Origin: Noviherbaspirillum sp. L7-7A
GTDB taxonomy: Bacteria > Pseudomonadota > Gammaproteobacteria > Burkholderiales > Burkholderiaceae_D
Assembly: GCF_019052805.1 (NCBI RefSeq)
Contig: NZ_JAHQRJ010000002.1
Location: 496,001-560,000, forward strand
Length of the DNA stretch: 64,000 nt
Direction of reading: 5' to 3'
Positions 16,839 to 25,774 of this stretch are shown piece by piece. The position numbers were made by a program, and so were the translations under genes. Below the pieces are notes generated by a model. It did not search any database. It saw only the letters and a program-made list of their open reading frames with translations, and was not told where the DNA came from. Each line of letters starts with the position of its first letter. The stretch's first letter is position 1.

Positions 16839-19544
16839 TCAACTTTCCAATGGGCTTTCCGCCGGGAACAGGAAGCGTTGCTGCATCAGTTTCGCTACCG
16901 CGTCCGCCGGCAACGGCCGGGAAACAAAATAACCCTGCACCTCCTCGCAGGCCAGGGCCTGCACCGCTGCTAGCTGTGCGGCCGTTTCCACGCCTTCCGC
17001 CACCACTCGCATCTGCAGCGCATGGGCCATTGACACAATCGCCTTGAACAGGGCGGCATCGTTGTCGCTGTTGTTGAGCTGGGACGTAAAGGCGCGGTCG
17101 ATTTTCAGGCCGTCCATGTCCAGCCGCTTTAATTGGGCCAGGCAGGAGTAGCCAGTGCCGAAGTCATCCACATACAGCCGGATCCCCGCTTGCTGGATCG
17201 CCGCCAGCTGCTGCATGGCCGCGCCATCTTCCGCTACGGTAGCCGACTCGGTGATTTCCACCTGCAGAAGGCGGGCGTCGAGGCGGTTTGCCTGCAGCGC
17301 GCCGGCAAGCATGTCGCCCAGGTCGCCGGCATCAAGCTGCTGGGCCGAGACATTGATGGAAACCGGCACTAGCGGCAGTCCCTGCCGCTTCCAGCGGGCT
17401 AGCTGGGCGCAGGCCATGCGCGCCACCTCCATCCCGAGCGGCACGATCAGGCCAGTCTTTTCCGCCAGCGGAATGAATTCATTCGGCGCTATCAGGCCCT
17501 GCACCGGGTGGTTCCAGCGCACCAGCGCTTCCATGCTGGTGATCTCGCCGCTGTCGCTGCGCACCCTGGGCTGATAGTGCAGCAGCAGTTCGCCATTCTG
17601 GATCGCCAGCTTCAGCTCGGCTTCCCGGTTCAGGCGGGTGACCAGGCGCCGTTCGAGCTCGGGCTCGAAGAAGCGGTAGCTGCCCTTCCTTGCGCCCTTG
17701 GCGGCATACATCGCGATGTCGGCATGCTTCAACAGGGTCTCGCCATCGGCCCCGTCTTCCGGGAACAGGCTTACGCCGACTGAGGCATGCACCAGATGCT
17801 GCCGCTTCGCACCGCTCAGCACGAAAGGCTGCCACAGCGTATCGATCACCCGCTGGGCTACCGCCGCCACCTCCTCCCGGGTCTGGGCCGCCTGCACGAT
17901 GATGGTGAACTCGTCGCCGCCGAGCCGCGCCACCCTGTCTTCCGGGCGTATCACCGCGTTCAGGCGCAGCGCCGCCGCCTTGAGCAATTCATCGCCAGCC
18001 GCATGGCCCAGGGTGTCATTGATGTTCTTGAAATCGTCCAGATCGACGAACATGACGGCCAGCATGCGGCCCGCCTCACGGGCCTGTTCCATGGCGGCGG
18101 GCAGGTAGCTGGTCAGCCAGTGGCGGTTGGGCAGGGAAGTCAGCGCATCGGCATTGGCTATCTGCTCCAGCGCTTCCTGATGCAGACGGGTTTCGGTGAT
18201 GTCGCGCAGCGTCACCGCCAGGCCGGCGCTGGTGCGCACCAGGCGCCGCTGCAGCCACTGGATGAACTTGTTTTCACGCTGCGGCAGCTGTATTTCATCC
18301 TCATACAGGCCGTCCGCCATCGCCTGGCGGCAGGCCGCCAGCATATGGCTTTCGAACAGGGTGGGCAGCATGGCCGACAGGGTCTTGCCGATCAGGGCCT
18401 CGCGCGCCATGCCGCGGTACATCGCGCCGCGCTCGTTGCAGTCTTCGATCAGGAAATCGACAATCTCCCGGCTCGGGCCGTACAGCGGGCGCAGCATGTA
18501 GAAGCCCTCCCTCGCATTCTCGGTCGCGATGCGGTAAGACTCATGCACCTCCCGCAGATGGTGCGCGCGCCACACCCGCAGCGCCGTATGACGCATACAG
18601 CCGGCGGCGATCAGCACCAGCACGAGGCTGCCGATGCCGGCAATGAGCTGTATCTCGCGGTAGCGTGGCAGATAGGCTTCCTGCAGCGCACCTTCGAACA
18701 CGCCCACGATCGACACCAGCGGATAGCCTTTCACCGTATGCCAGGCAACGATGCGCGCCTTGCCATCCTTGTAACGGGCGGTATCGCGCACGGTGGCGCC
18801 AGTCGGTTCGGTCACGGGCGAGGTATTGCGGAAGATCGGATCGTTCACCCGGAATCCGTTGCGGGATTTGGCGGCGACGAAGCTGCCATCGGTATTGCGG
18901 ATCGAGACGAAATCATCCTGGCCCAGCTTGGTATCGTCCACAAAGGACACCAAGAACTCCGGGTCGACCGCAATCGCCAGCACGCCGGCAAAGCCGCCGT
19001 CGGCATCCTCGATGCGGCGCGACAGGATCATCACATTGCGCTCGGAGACGATGCTCTTCATGGGATTGGAAATCGCCAGCGCCTTGCTGGGGCTGGCGGC
19101 ATGCGCCTGGAAATAGCCACGACTGGCCACGCCCTGGCGGCTTTTCGGCTCCGCCAGCGTCGAGGTCAGCAGCATGCCGTTCTGGTCGAATACGCTGATG
19201 GAAATGCGCGCCGCCGCCGGCACCAGGCCGGCATCGACCTGCTCTTCCAGACGCAGCGCCCCGCCGTTCTTCTGCCGGTAAAAGAGAAGGCTCTGCATGA
19301 TGTAGTCGAGCTGGCCGATGCTGCGTTCGATCTGGTCGGCATAGGTGCGCGCCTGTGCCGACGTGTTAGCAAAGGCGCGGTCGTGCAGGTCGCGCTGCTC
19401 GTAATGGATGGTCGAGGCCGCCCAAAACCACAGCCCCGCGATTAGCAGCGCGCAGGCGGCTGGCCAGGGAGCCAGGGAAGGAGCATGACCGCGAAGAAGA
19501 CCAATTTTTTGCTGGAGCGACAGAATCTGGGGCGTAGCTATCAT
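16839..19544 (-). CDS. Membrane GGDEF-EAL cyclic-di-GMP protein with periplasmic sensor
   Basis: A 901-aa protein. A transmembrane helix (about 28-45), a periplasmic dCache-like sensor, a second helix (about 305-322) and a PAS-like linker precede GGDEF (motif RLGGDEF near 540) and EAL (near 670) domains. The GGDEF site is intact and preceded by the inhibitory RxxD site (RPED). The EAL domain keeps EALVRW, EITESA, DDFGTGYS, KIDRAF and AEGVE, so both synthesis and hydrolysis of cyclic-di-GMP are possible. It is monocistronic by appearance, has no strong ribosome-binding site, and has the same length as the homologue at 34221. Confidence 0.9.
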   Translation of the reverse strand: MIATPQILSLQQKIGLLRGHAPSLAPWPAACALLIAGLWFWAASTIHYEQRDLHDRAFANTSAQARTYADQIERSIGQLDYIMQSLLFYRQKNGGALRLEEQVDAGLVPAAARISISVFDQNGMLLTSTLAEPKSRQGVASRGYFQAHAASPSKALAISNPMKSIVSERNVMILSRRIEDADGGFAGVLAIAVDPEFLVSFVDDTKLGQDDFVSIRNTDGSFVAAKSRNGFRVNDPIFRNTSPVTEPTGATVRDTARYKDGKARIVAWHTVKGYPLVSIVGVFEGALQEAYLPRYREIQLIAGIGSLVLVLIAAGCMRHTALRVWRAHHLREVHESYRIATENAREGFYMLRPLYGPSREIVDFLIEDCNERGAMYRGMAREALIGKTLSAMLPTLFESHMLAACRQAMADGLYEDEIQLPQRENKFIQWLQRRLVRTSAGLAVTLRDITETRLHQEALEQIANADALTSLPNRHWLTSYLPAAMEQAREAGRMLAVMFVDLDDFKNINDTLGHAAGDELLKAAALRLNAVIRPEDRVARLGGDEFTIIVQAAQTREEVAAVAQRVIDTLWQPFVLSGAKRQHLVHASVGVSLFPEDGADGETLLKHADIAMYAAKGARKGSYRFFEPELERRLVTRLNREAELKLAIQNGELLLHYQPRVRSDSGEITSMEALVRWNHPVQGLIAPNEFIPLAEKTGLIVPLGMEVARMACAQLARWKRQGLPLVPVSINVSAQQLDAGDLGDMLAGALQANRLDARLLQVEITESATVAEDGAAMQQLAAIQQAGIRLYVDDFGTGYSCLAQLKRLDMDGLKIDRAFTSQLNNSDNDAALFKAIVSMAHALQMRVVAEGVETAAQLAAVQALACEEVQGYFVSRPLPADAVAKLMQQRFLFPAESPLES

Positions 19545-19995
19545 GAATACGCACTGTTAAGCAGGCAGGCGCGGGAAGTGTAACTTAGGTGAATCGATTA
19601 TCGGACATAAATTTGACGTAGTAGTTTATGATTGGAAACTTTTGTATTGCAAAAACAAAGACTTATACCTTGGAGAGCCGAAAGCCGGCGAACGACAATC
19701 TCAGGTGACGGCTGCCTACCCCGCTCCCTGTCGCACGAAAAAGCCAATCCTCACTTCAATACCGTGTGGCCTGCCTTGGCAGTAAGCTTCAAGGAACCGG
19801 AACTTGCGTAATACCAGCCGCACCAGTTCGCAGCCATTATTAACTTTAACGACAAGGCAATGTGAATTCACGTCCGTGCATTGCGGCCGACAAGGCCTAC
19901 AATTTGCGCTGCGAACGAGCGCGCGGCCGAGCTTGCCTGAATGGCATTACAAGGCGCGGCGACTCCCTGTCAATGCAAAATCAACTGGAGACAAC
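19545..19995. other. Intergenic region between divergent GGDEF-EAL and tartrate dehydrogenase genes
   Basis: A 451-bp non-coding interval. An A+T-rich stretch at about 19580-19670 probably holds promoters; TTGTAT (19642) and TATACC (19664), 16 bp apart, form a weak sigma-70-like pair on the plus strand. Open frames here are short and out of phase with the downstream gene's natural start. Confidence 0.4.
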
Positions 19996-21069
19996 ATGCG
20001 CACACACAAAATCGCGGCTATCGGCGCCGACGGCATCGGCCCAGAAGTCATTGCGGCCGGCCTGGAAGTTTTAACGGCACTGGCCGACAAGGACGGCGGA
20101 TTCCGGCTCGAGGTCGAGCACTTCCCCTGGAGTTCGGCCTATTACCTGGAACACGGGCACTACATCCCGGAAGGCGGCCTGGAAAGGCTGAAACAGTTTG
20201 ACGCCATCTTCTTTGGCGCCGTCGGCAGTCAGCAGGTCCCGGACCATGTTTCTCTGTGGGGCCTGCGCCTGCCGATCGCGCAGGGCTTCGACCAGTACGC
20301 CAATGTGCGGCCGGCGCGCGTGCTGCCCGGTGTAACCAGCCCGCTGACCAATGGCGAGGACATCGACTGGGTGATCATCCGCGAGAACTCGGAAGGTGAG
20401 TATTCAGGCAATGGCGGCCGTGCCCATCGCGGCCTGCCAATTGAAGTCGGCACGGAAGTCGCGGTATTTACCCGCGCCGGCGTGGAGCGCATCCATCGTT
20501 TCGCATTCGAACTCGCGCGCAAGCGCCCGGCCAAGCACCTGACCCTAGTGACCAAGTCCAATGCGCAGCGCTTTGGCATGGTGATGTGGGATGAAATCTT
20601 CTACGAAGTCGCCAAGGATTATCCCGATGTCAGGACTGACCGGGAGCTGGTGGATGCGGTCACCACGCGCATGGTATTAAAGCCTAAGTCGCTGGACGTG
20701 CTGGTCGCCACCAACCTGCATGCCGACATCCTGTCCGATCTGGCGGCCGCGCTGTCCGGCAGCCTGGGCATCGCACCTACCGCCAACCTGAACCCGGAAC
20801 GCCAGTTCCCGTCGATGTTCGAGCCCATCCACGGCTCGGCTTTCGACATCACCGGCAAGGGCGTGGCCAATCCGATCGCAACGTTCTGGACCGCTTCCAT
20901 GATGCTGGAGCACCTGGGCGAAACCGCCGCTGCGCAAACCCTGATGCGGGCAGTCGAGGCGGTCACTGCCAGCAAGCTGCATACGCCCGATCTGGGCGGC
21001 AAGGCCAACACGGCGGACGTGACCCGCGCCGTATGCGACTACATCAAGAACGCCGCGCCGGCGGCCTGA
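19996..21069 (+). CDS. Tartrate dehydrogenase / D-malate dehydrogenase (decarboxylating), copy 2
   Basis: A 357-aa paralogue of the enzyme at 3525, with the same core: IAAIGADGIGPEV at the N-terminus, the ENSEGEYSGNGG loop, the catalytic Lys in TKSNAQ, DILSDLAAALSGSLGIAPTA with metal-binding Asp residues, and HGSAFDITGKGVANP. The GDGIGNE box of copy 1 is GADGIGPE here. CTGGAG before the ATG at 19996 fixes the start. No LysR gene is adjacent. The remnant of an IS element lies immediately downstream. Tartrate, D-malate or a related 2-hydroxy acid is the likely substrate. Confidence 0.87.
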   Translation: MRTHKIAAIGADGIGPEVIAAGLEVLTALADKDGGFRLEVEHFPWSSAYYLEHGHYIPEGGLERLKQFDAIFFGAVGSQQVPDHVSLWGLRLPIAQGFDQYANVRPARVLPGVTSPLTNGEDIDWVIIRENSEGEYSGNGGRAHRGLPIEVGTEVAVFTRAGVERIHRFAFELARKRPAKHLTLVTKSNAQRFGMVMWDEIFYEVAKDYPDVRTDRELVDAVTTRMVLKPKSLDVLVATNLHADILSDLAAALSGSLGIAPTANLNPERQFPSMFEPIHGSAFDITGKGVANPIATFWTASMMLEHLGETAAAQTLMRAVEAVTASKLHTPDLGGKANTADVTRAVCDYIKNAAPAA

Positions 21070-21107
21070 GCGCAGAGCCGGCGCGGCTGGGTTTACTGGC
21101 CTCGCCG

Positions 21108-21372
21108 AGCCTTTCAGAATTTTTGTGTAAGCGAGGTCATGAAATAATGCCGAAAGGGATGTTCCATGACCGACGCAATGACTACTAAAAAGCAAAAAAA
21201 CAGAAAGCACCACCGCCGTTCCCAATCGAACTGATTGACCAATTACTGGCCACTGTGCAGAACAAAGATGCCGAATCCATCCTTGGCGAATCGGGGCTGG
21301 TAGGCCAGCCCAAGAAGATGCTGGCCGAGCGCATGCTGTCGGCTGAGCTGACTCACCACTTGGCACAGGGCT
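21108..21372 (+). pseudogene. IS256-family insertion element remnant with frameshifted transposase N-terminus
   Basis: The segment 21108-21140 resembles an IS256-type terminus (CAGAATTTTTGTGTAA). A transposase start follows at 21166 (MTDAMTTKKQK), but a poly-A tract at 21194-21200 is one base short, so the frame breaks. Reading on in the next frame gives PPPFPIELIDQLLATVQ, then KDAESILGESGLVGQPKKML and ERMLSAELTHHLAQG, a clear IS256 transposase N-terminus. Similarity stops at about 21372, so roughly 70 of about 400 residues remain. The other IS end was not found in the window. Confidence 0.75.
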
Positions 21373-21444
21373 CTCGCCTTGCTGAACCGCACCCCGTTTT
21401 AACCGGCCGTGCGAATCACGATCGCAAGGAGCACAGGCCGCTCC

Positions 21445-22695
21445 TTACTCCCGACACCAGTCCCGGTCCGGCTGCTTATGAAGCCTATGTGCGGCATCCA
21501 CCACATCCTGCAGTTCCACCGGATCGCTGAACGGGTCTTCGTCCAGTGCGGTGACCCTGTTCAGTTCCTTTTGCCAGCGGCGCAGCTCGGCGACATAGCC
21601 TGGGTCCGGCACGCGACGCAGGTCGCCGTCCTGCTCGACCAGGTCGCATAGGCCGTTGTGCAGCCATTCTCCCGTATGCCAGTCCGGCATGTCGACCGCG
21701 GGAAACAGGCAGATGGCCTGAAGGTCCATGCCGCGCTCTACCGCCGCCAGCGACTCCTCCATCACATCGCATAGCCAGTCGGCGCGGCCGGTGCCCATGC
21801 CGCTGGTTTCGCCGATGATCATGGGCCGCCGGTAGCGCTGCCATACCGAGTCCAGCATCTCGCACAGCGGCACGATGCGGTCATCATCAGGTGCGAGCGC
21901 GGCATGCGGACCGTGCTCGCGGTATTCCATCTGGCCAAAGGAATAATTGTTGACGCCGACGATGTCGAGGATCTCCGGCGAGCCGCCAAGTTCGGGATGC
22001 GCGTGGCCGCACAGCATGTCCCAGGCGAGGAAGGTATCGATACTGGTTTCATGGCGCGCCGCCTCGATCTGGTCGGGTCGGTCGCGTGGCGCGACCACAT
22101 GCACCAGCGGGTCCATGTGCACCATTCGCGCCTCGGGGTCGACTTCGCGTAGGGCCTTGGCGCCCGCGATCGCGGCCCGGCACAATGCCACGCGCAGGCG
22201 CATGCGGTCCTCGCGGCTGTTGCGGTAGGGTGCGACCCATCCCCACTCGCCGCCGCAGAAGGAGAAGAAGGTGATTTCGTTGATCGGCGTGAAGAAGTGC
22301 GGCCCGCGCACGCGCGGCACCACATATTGCGCAGCGGCCCGACAGTAGGCGGCAAAGCGCTCGGTGAATGCCGGCCCGAACGGGTCGAGATCGTTCGGAT
22401 AGCCGTAATGGCAGAGGTCCCAGATGGGTATCATCTTGTTGGCATTCATCGCATTGATCAGCACATCGAGGCCGGAAAAGTCCAGCCTGCCTTGGCTGTC
22501 CACCAGCGGCCAGGGTATGCCTTCACGCGCCACGGCGATGCCAAGGTCGTGCAGGATGCGATAGTCCTCCATCGCATGGCTGTCATGCCCGGTTTCGGCG
22601 ACTAGGTTGCGACGACGCCGGTCCTTCCAGAGAAAGGTCGAGCATTCAAAGCCCGACAGGAAAAAAGTGGGGAAGATACCCGGATGGCTGGTCAT
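21445..22695 (-). CDS. GH1-like glycoside hydrolase (beta-glucosidase fold)
   Basis: A 416-aa cytoplasmic protein of the GH-A clan. The acid/base Glu is in FFTPINEITFF, parallel to the GH1 T-x-NEP motif, and the nucleophile is probably the Glu of MIIGETSGMG. YRILHDLGIAVAREGIPWPL and WDLCHYGYPNDLDPF are typical barrel strands. The start at 22695 has AAGGG seven bases upstream; an in-frame ATG at 22710 lacks a Shine-Dalgarno. Natural substrate unknown. It lies 73 bp from the IS256 remnant. Confidence 0.78.
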   Translation of the reverse strand: MTSHPGIFPTFFLSGFECSTFLWKDRRRRNLVAETGHDSHAMEDYRILHDLGIAVAREGIPWPLVDSQGRLDFSGLDVLINAMNANKMIPIWDLCHYGYPNDLDPFGPAFTERFAAYCRAAAQYVVPRVRGPHFFTPINEITFFSFCGGEWGWVAPYRNSREDRMRLRVALCRAAIAGAKALREVDPEARMVHMDPLVHVVAPRDRPDQIEAARHETSIDTFLAWDMLCGHAHPELGGSPEILDIVGVNNYSFGQMEYREHGPHAALAPDDDRIVPLCEMLDSVWQRYRRPMIIGETSGMGTGRADWLCDVMEESLAAVERGMDLQAICLFPAVDMPDWHTGEWLHNGLCDLVEQDGDLRRVPDPGYVAELRRWQKELNRVTALDEDPFSDPVELQDVVDAAHRLHKQPDRDWCRE

Positions 22696-22903
22696 GTCGC
22701 TACCCTTCATAGGTGCTGTACTAGAAAGACCGGCAGGAATCGATTAAGTTGCGCTTCGGGCTGGCGCGGCACATGCAGTCCCGCATGGCATAAACGTCAG
22801 GCGCTTGACCGTGCGCCTCGGTCGGGGTCACACTCGCAGGGCGCCTTCGTCCTGCCGGACGGCGGCGCATCCTCCCTCAACTTTTTACAGTAGAAGGCAT
22901 GCC

Positions 22904-23626
22904 ATGGGTGTTGATCCAATTCCGCTGGACCCTGAAATCATTCGACTCCTGTCGGGCGTGACAACCGCCACGCTGACCACGGTGCTGCTCAAGAAAGGCT
23001 TGCGCAATGTATGGCTGCGCGGCGCGATGCCGCTTCGGCCCAGCCAGCCACGGCTGGTGGGCCGGGCCTTTACGCTGCGCTTCGTGCCGGCGCGCGAAGA
23101 CCTCGCCACGCCGGCCTCATGGGGCGCGCCGATCTCCACCCGGGCCGCGATCGAAGCCATGCCTGAAGGCTGCATCACGGTTGTCAGCGCCATGGGTGTA
23201 ACCGATGCTGGCATCTTCGGCGACATCCTTTGCGCGCGGATGCAGAAGCGCGGCGTGACCGCGCTGGTGACCGATGGCGTGGTGCGCGACGTGGCCGGCG
23301 TGCTCGGTACCGACCTGCCGATCTGGTGCCAGGGCGCGGCTGCGCCGCCATCCGTGGCGGGGCTGACCTTCGTTGGCTGGCAGGAACCGATTGGCTGCGG
23401 CGGCGTTGCGGTGTTTCCCAACGATGTGGTGGTGGTCGATGGCGATGGCGCGGTGCTGATTCCGGCCGCGCTGCTCGACGATGTGATCGCGGCATCGGTT
23501 GAACAGGAAAGGCTGGAAGCGTGGATCATGGAAGAGGTCAATGCCGGCGCTGCGCTGCCAGGCCTGTATCCGCCGAATGAGGAAAATCGCAAGCGTTACG
23601 AGGCGTGGGCCGCTAAGACTGGCTGA
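22904..23626 (+). CDS. RraA/HMG-aldolase family protein
   Basis: A 240-aa protein of the RraA-like superfamily. The GDILCARMQKRGVTALVTDG strand-helix unit followed by VVRDVAGV supplies the conserved Arg-Asp pair that binds metal and oxo acid in 4-hydroxy-4-methyl-2-oxoglutarate aldolases. NDVVVVDGDGAVLIP is the matching C-terminal block. Aldolase members cleave HMG or oxaloacetate to pyruvate, while RraA proper inhibits RNase E. The extended C-terminus (LPGLYPPNEENRKRYEAW) favours the enzyme-like branch. AGAAGG precedes the ATG. Confidence 0.82.
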   Translation: MGVDPIPLDPEIIRLLSGVTTATLTTVLLKKGLRNVWLRGAMPLRPSQPRLVGRAFTLRFVPAREDLATPASWGAPISTRAAIEAMPEGCITVVSAMGVTDAGIFGDILCARMQKRGVTALVTDGVVRDVAGVLGTDLPIWCQGAAAPPSVAGLTFVGWQEPIGCGGVAVFPNDVVVVDGDGAVLIPAALLDDVIAASVEQERLEAWIMEEVNAGAALPGLYPPNEENRKRYEAWAAKTG

Positions 23627-23892
23627 CCCTGGTGTGGCGTGCCACTGCGCAATCGCGGCAGGCGTGGCAATTCTTTCCTGTCGTCACGAGATGCTCGCCA
23701 CGAAAGGCTTTCGGCTGACTTGGGGATATCGACTTGCGCCTTAAAAGTTTGTTCAAATCGAATGCAAGCGCATTTGATGACCAAAGTCAGCGTTTAAGCA
23801 CAGCAAGGCATGACGCTTGGCGTTATTATTTTTGAGCCAGTTTCATGCCGGTCCGACAGCAAAGCCTCAAACGACAGCGTCCGCAATGACGG

Positions 23893-24825
23893 ATGTCGCA
23901 CGGCTTTTGCGCTGCATTACAACAGAACGTTTCCCGGCAGGCACCAACCGATCGACCATCAAGCGCCGAGGAAAAATTGCTAGTTGCCCATCCACACACT
24001 GCAATAGACCAGAACTGGATTGCCGATACCCGGCGCCTGGTCGATCAGCATCTCGATACCCTACTCGCTTCTTCACAGACATCACCCGTTGCCGAGGCCA
24101 TGCGCTACAGCGTGCTGGCACAGGGCAAGCGCATCCGGCCCCTGCTCACGTTGGCAGTAGCCAGTTATTTCGGCGTGCGGCCGGCGGCGGCGATGCATGT
24201 GGCCTGCGCGCTGGAGATGATCCATTCAGCATCGCTGATCCTGGATGACCTGCCCTGCATGGACAATGACCGCGAGCGCCGCAACCGCGTGGCTACCCAC
24301 GTCAGGTATGGCGAAAGCCTAACCATCCTCGCGGCAGTCTCGCTGCTTACGCAAAGCTGCTGCACCATCGCTTCCCACCAGAGCCTGGAGCCGGATCTGC
24401 GGCTAAAGCTGGTGCAAATGCTGTGCGACACCGTGGGCCCACATGGCCTGTCGCTGGGCCAGTACATCGACCTGCATGGCGTGGCCGGCATGACCACGCC
24501 CTCGGCCATCACCAACATTCATCACCTGAAGACCGGTGTGCTGTTCCTCGCCGCGGCGCGTGCCGGCTGCCTGATCGCCAGGGCCAGTCCGGCGCAGGAA
24601 GACAAAGTGATGCGCTTCACCAACAACATCGGCCTGGCCTTCCAACTGCTCGATGACCTCAAGGACATGGATAGCCCAGGTACCAACATGGTGGCGCATA
24701 TCGGCGTGTCCGGCGCACAGCGCCGCCTGCAGGATTACCTGGATGCGGCCAACGATGCGATTGCAGGCGAGCGCAACGCTGACATGCTGCACGGCTTCGC
24801 AGACGCCTTCTTCAGCCGCGCATAG
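23893..24825 (+). CDS. crtE: Geranylgeranyl diphosphate synthase
   Basis: A 310-aa trans-prenyltransferase that extends FPP/IPP to C20 GGPP, the first dedicated carotenoid precursor. GKRIRPLL (IPP binding), the first Asp-rich motif DDLPCMDND and the second motif LLDDLKDMD are intact, with the two-residue insertion DDxxxxD typical of bacterial enzymes. It converges on crtB with 7 bp between stops, so it is transcribed apart from the other crt genes. The ATG at 23893 gives the longest protein; an in-frame TTG at 23977 behind GAGGA would remove 28 poorly conserved residues and is a serious alternative. Confidence 0.9.
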   Translation: MSHGFCAALQQNVSRQAPTDRPSSAEEKLLVAHPHTAIDQNWIADTRRLVDQHLDTLLASSQTSPVAEAMRYSVLAQGKRIRPLLTLAVASYFGVRPAAAMHVACALEMIHSASLILDDLPCMDNDRERRNRVATHVRYGESLTILAAVSLLTQSCCTIASHQSLEPDLRLKLVQMLCDTVGPHGLSLGQYIDLHGVAGMTTPSAITNIHHLKTGVLFLAAARAGCLIARASPAQEDKVMRFTNNIGLAFQLLDDLKDMDSPGTNMVAHIGVSGAQRRLQDYLDAANDAIAGERNADMLHGFADAFFSRA

Positions 24826-24832
24826 TGCCGTT

Positions 24833-25774
24833 TCACAGGTCAGGGTGAGTCCAGAGCCCGTTGCGTGGTGGCTGCACGGGCCGCCGCGCCATCGCATGAG
24901 CAGCCACGAATCCGCCTTGGAACAGCCGCACCAGTTTGCGCCTGCCCGACACGCTTGCACGCTGCTCCCACACCGCCGTCCCTTCCGCACGGACCCGTAA
25001 GCCGATGTCGCGATAGATCAGCAGCGCGCTGGCAATGGCCCAGGCGCAGCGCCATGGCAGTTGCGCCATGCCGATGCGGGCGGAAGCGTAATATTGCTCG
25101 GCCAGTTCCACCAGTTCGCATGCCAGCCCATGCAGGGCAGGCAGGTGATGCGGCAGCGCTGCCTGCGCTGGCGCCACCGCTTGCCGCGCCAGCCAGTCTT
25201 CCGGCAGATAGCAGCGGCCGATGCGCAAGTCGTCCCGCACATCGCGGGCGATGTTGGTAAGCTGAAAGGCGATGCCGAGGTCGGCCGCCCGGTGCATCAC
25301 CTGCGCATCGCGCACGCCCATGATGCGGGCCATCATCACACCGACCACGCCCGCCACGTGATAGCAATATAGCAGCGTGTCGTCCAGCGTTTGAAAGCGC
25401 TGTTCCCGCGCATCCATCGCAAAGCCTTCCAGCAGCTCGAACAGCTGGCGCCGGGGCAGGTCATGCCGGCGCACCACGCGGCCCAGCGCCGCAAAGGCAG
25501 GGATCTCGCTGGAATGGCCGTCGCATACCCGCGCCGTCTCGCGCTGCAGGGCTTGCAGCCGCGCTTCCTTTTCCGGGCGGCTCAGCTCCTGGGCATGGTG
25601 GCCCAGGGTCTGGCCGTCGATCACATCGTCGCAGTGGCGGCACCAGGCATACAGCATCATCACGCTGTCGCGGGTGTCGCGGTCGAACAGCATTGCAGCC
25701 TTGGCAAAGCTCTTCGAGCCCTGCCGGATGCTTTGCTGGCTGTAGGCGGAGATGTCTTCCATTGTGCGCTCCAT
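24833..25774 (-). CDS. crtB: Phytoene synthase
   Basis: A 313-aa squalene/phytoene synthase that condenses two GGPP to 15-cis-phytoene. The two Asp-rich Mg2+ sites are CRHCDDVIDG and NIARDVRDD, followed by IGRCYLPEDWL; YCYHVAGVVGVMMARIMGV is the usual central helix. It is the last gene of the minus-strand crt operon. Its ATG overlaps the crtI stop (TGATG) and AGGAG lies nine bases before it, indicating translational coupling; a second ATG at 25762 is also possible. Confidence 0.93.
   Translation of the reverse strand: MERTMEDISAYSQQSIRQGSKSFAKAAMLFDRDTRDSVMMLYAWCRHCDDVIDGQTLGHHAQELSRPEKEARLQALQRETARVCDGHSSEIPAFAALGRVVRRHDLPRRQLFELLEGFAMDAREQRFQTLDDTLLYCYHVAGVVGVMMARIMGVRDAQVMHRAADLGIAFQLTNIARDVRDDLRIGRCYLPEDWLARQAVAPAQAALPHHLPALHGLACELVELAEQYYASARIGMAQLPWRCAWAIASALLIYRDIGLRVRAEGTAVWEQRASVSGRRKLVRLFQGGFVAAHAMARRPVQPPRNGLWTHPDL

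Noticed and set aside
17787-19445. 552-aa antisense frame across the first GGDEF-EAL gene
   Set aside because: Composition (Arg, Gln, His, Gly) is that of a reverse-strand shadow; the minus-strand frame has unambiguous GGDEF and EAL domains.
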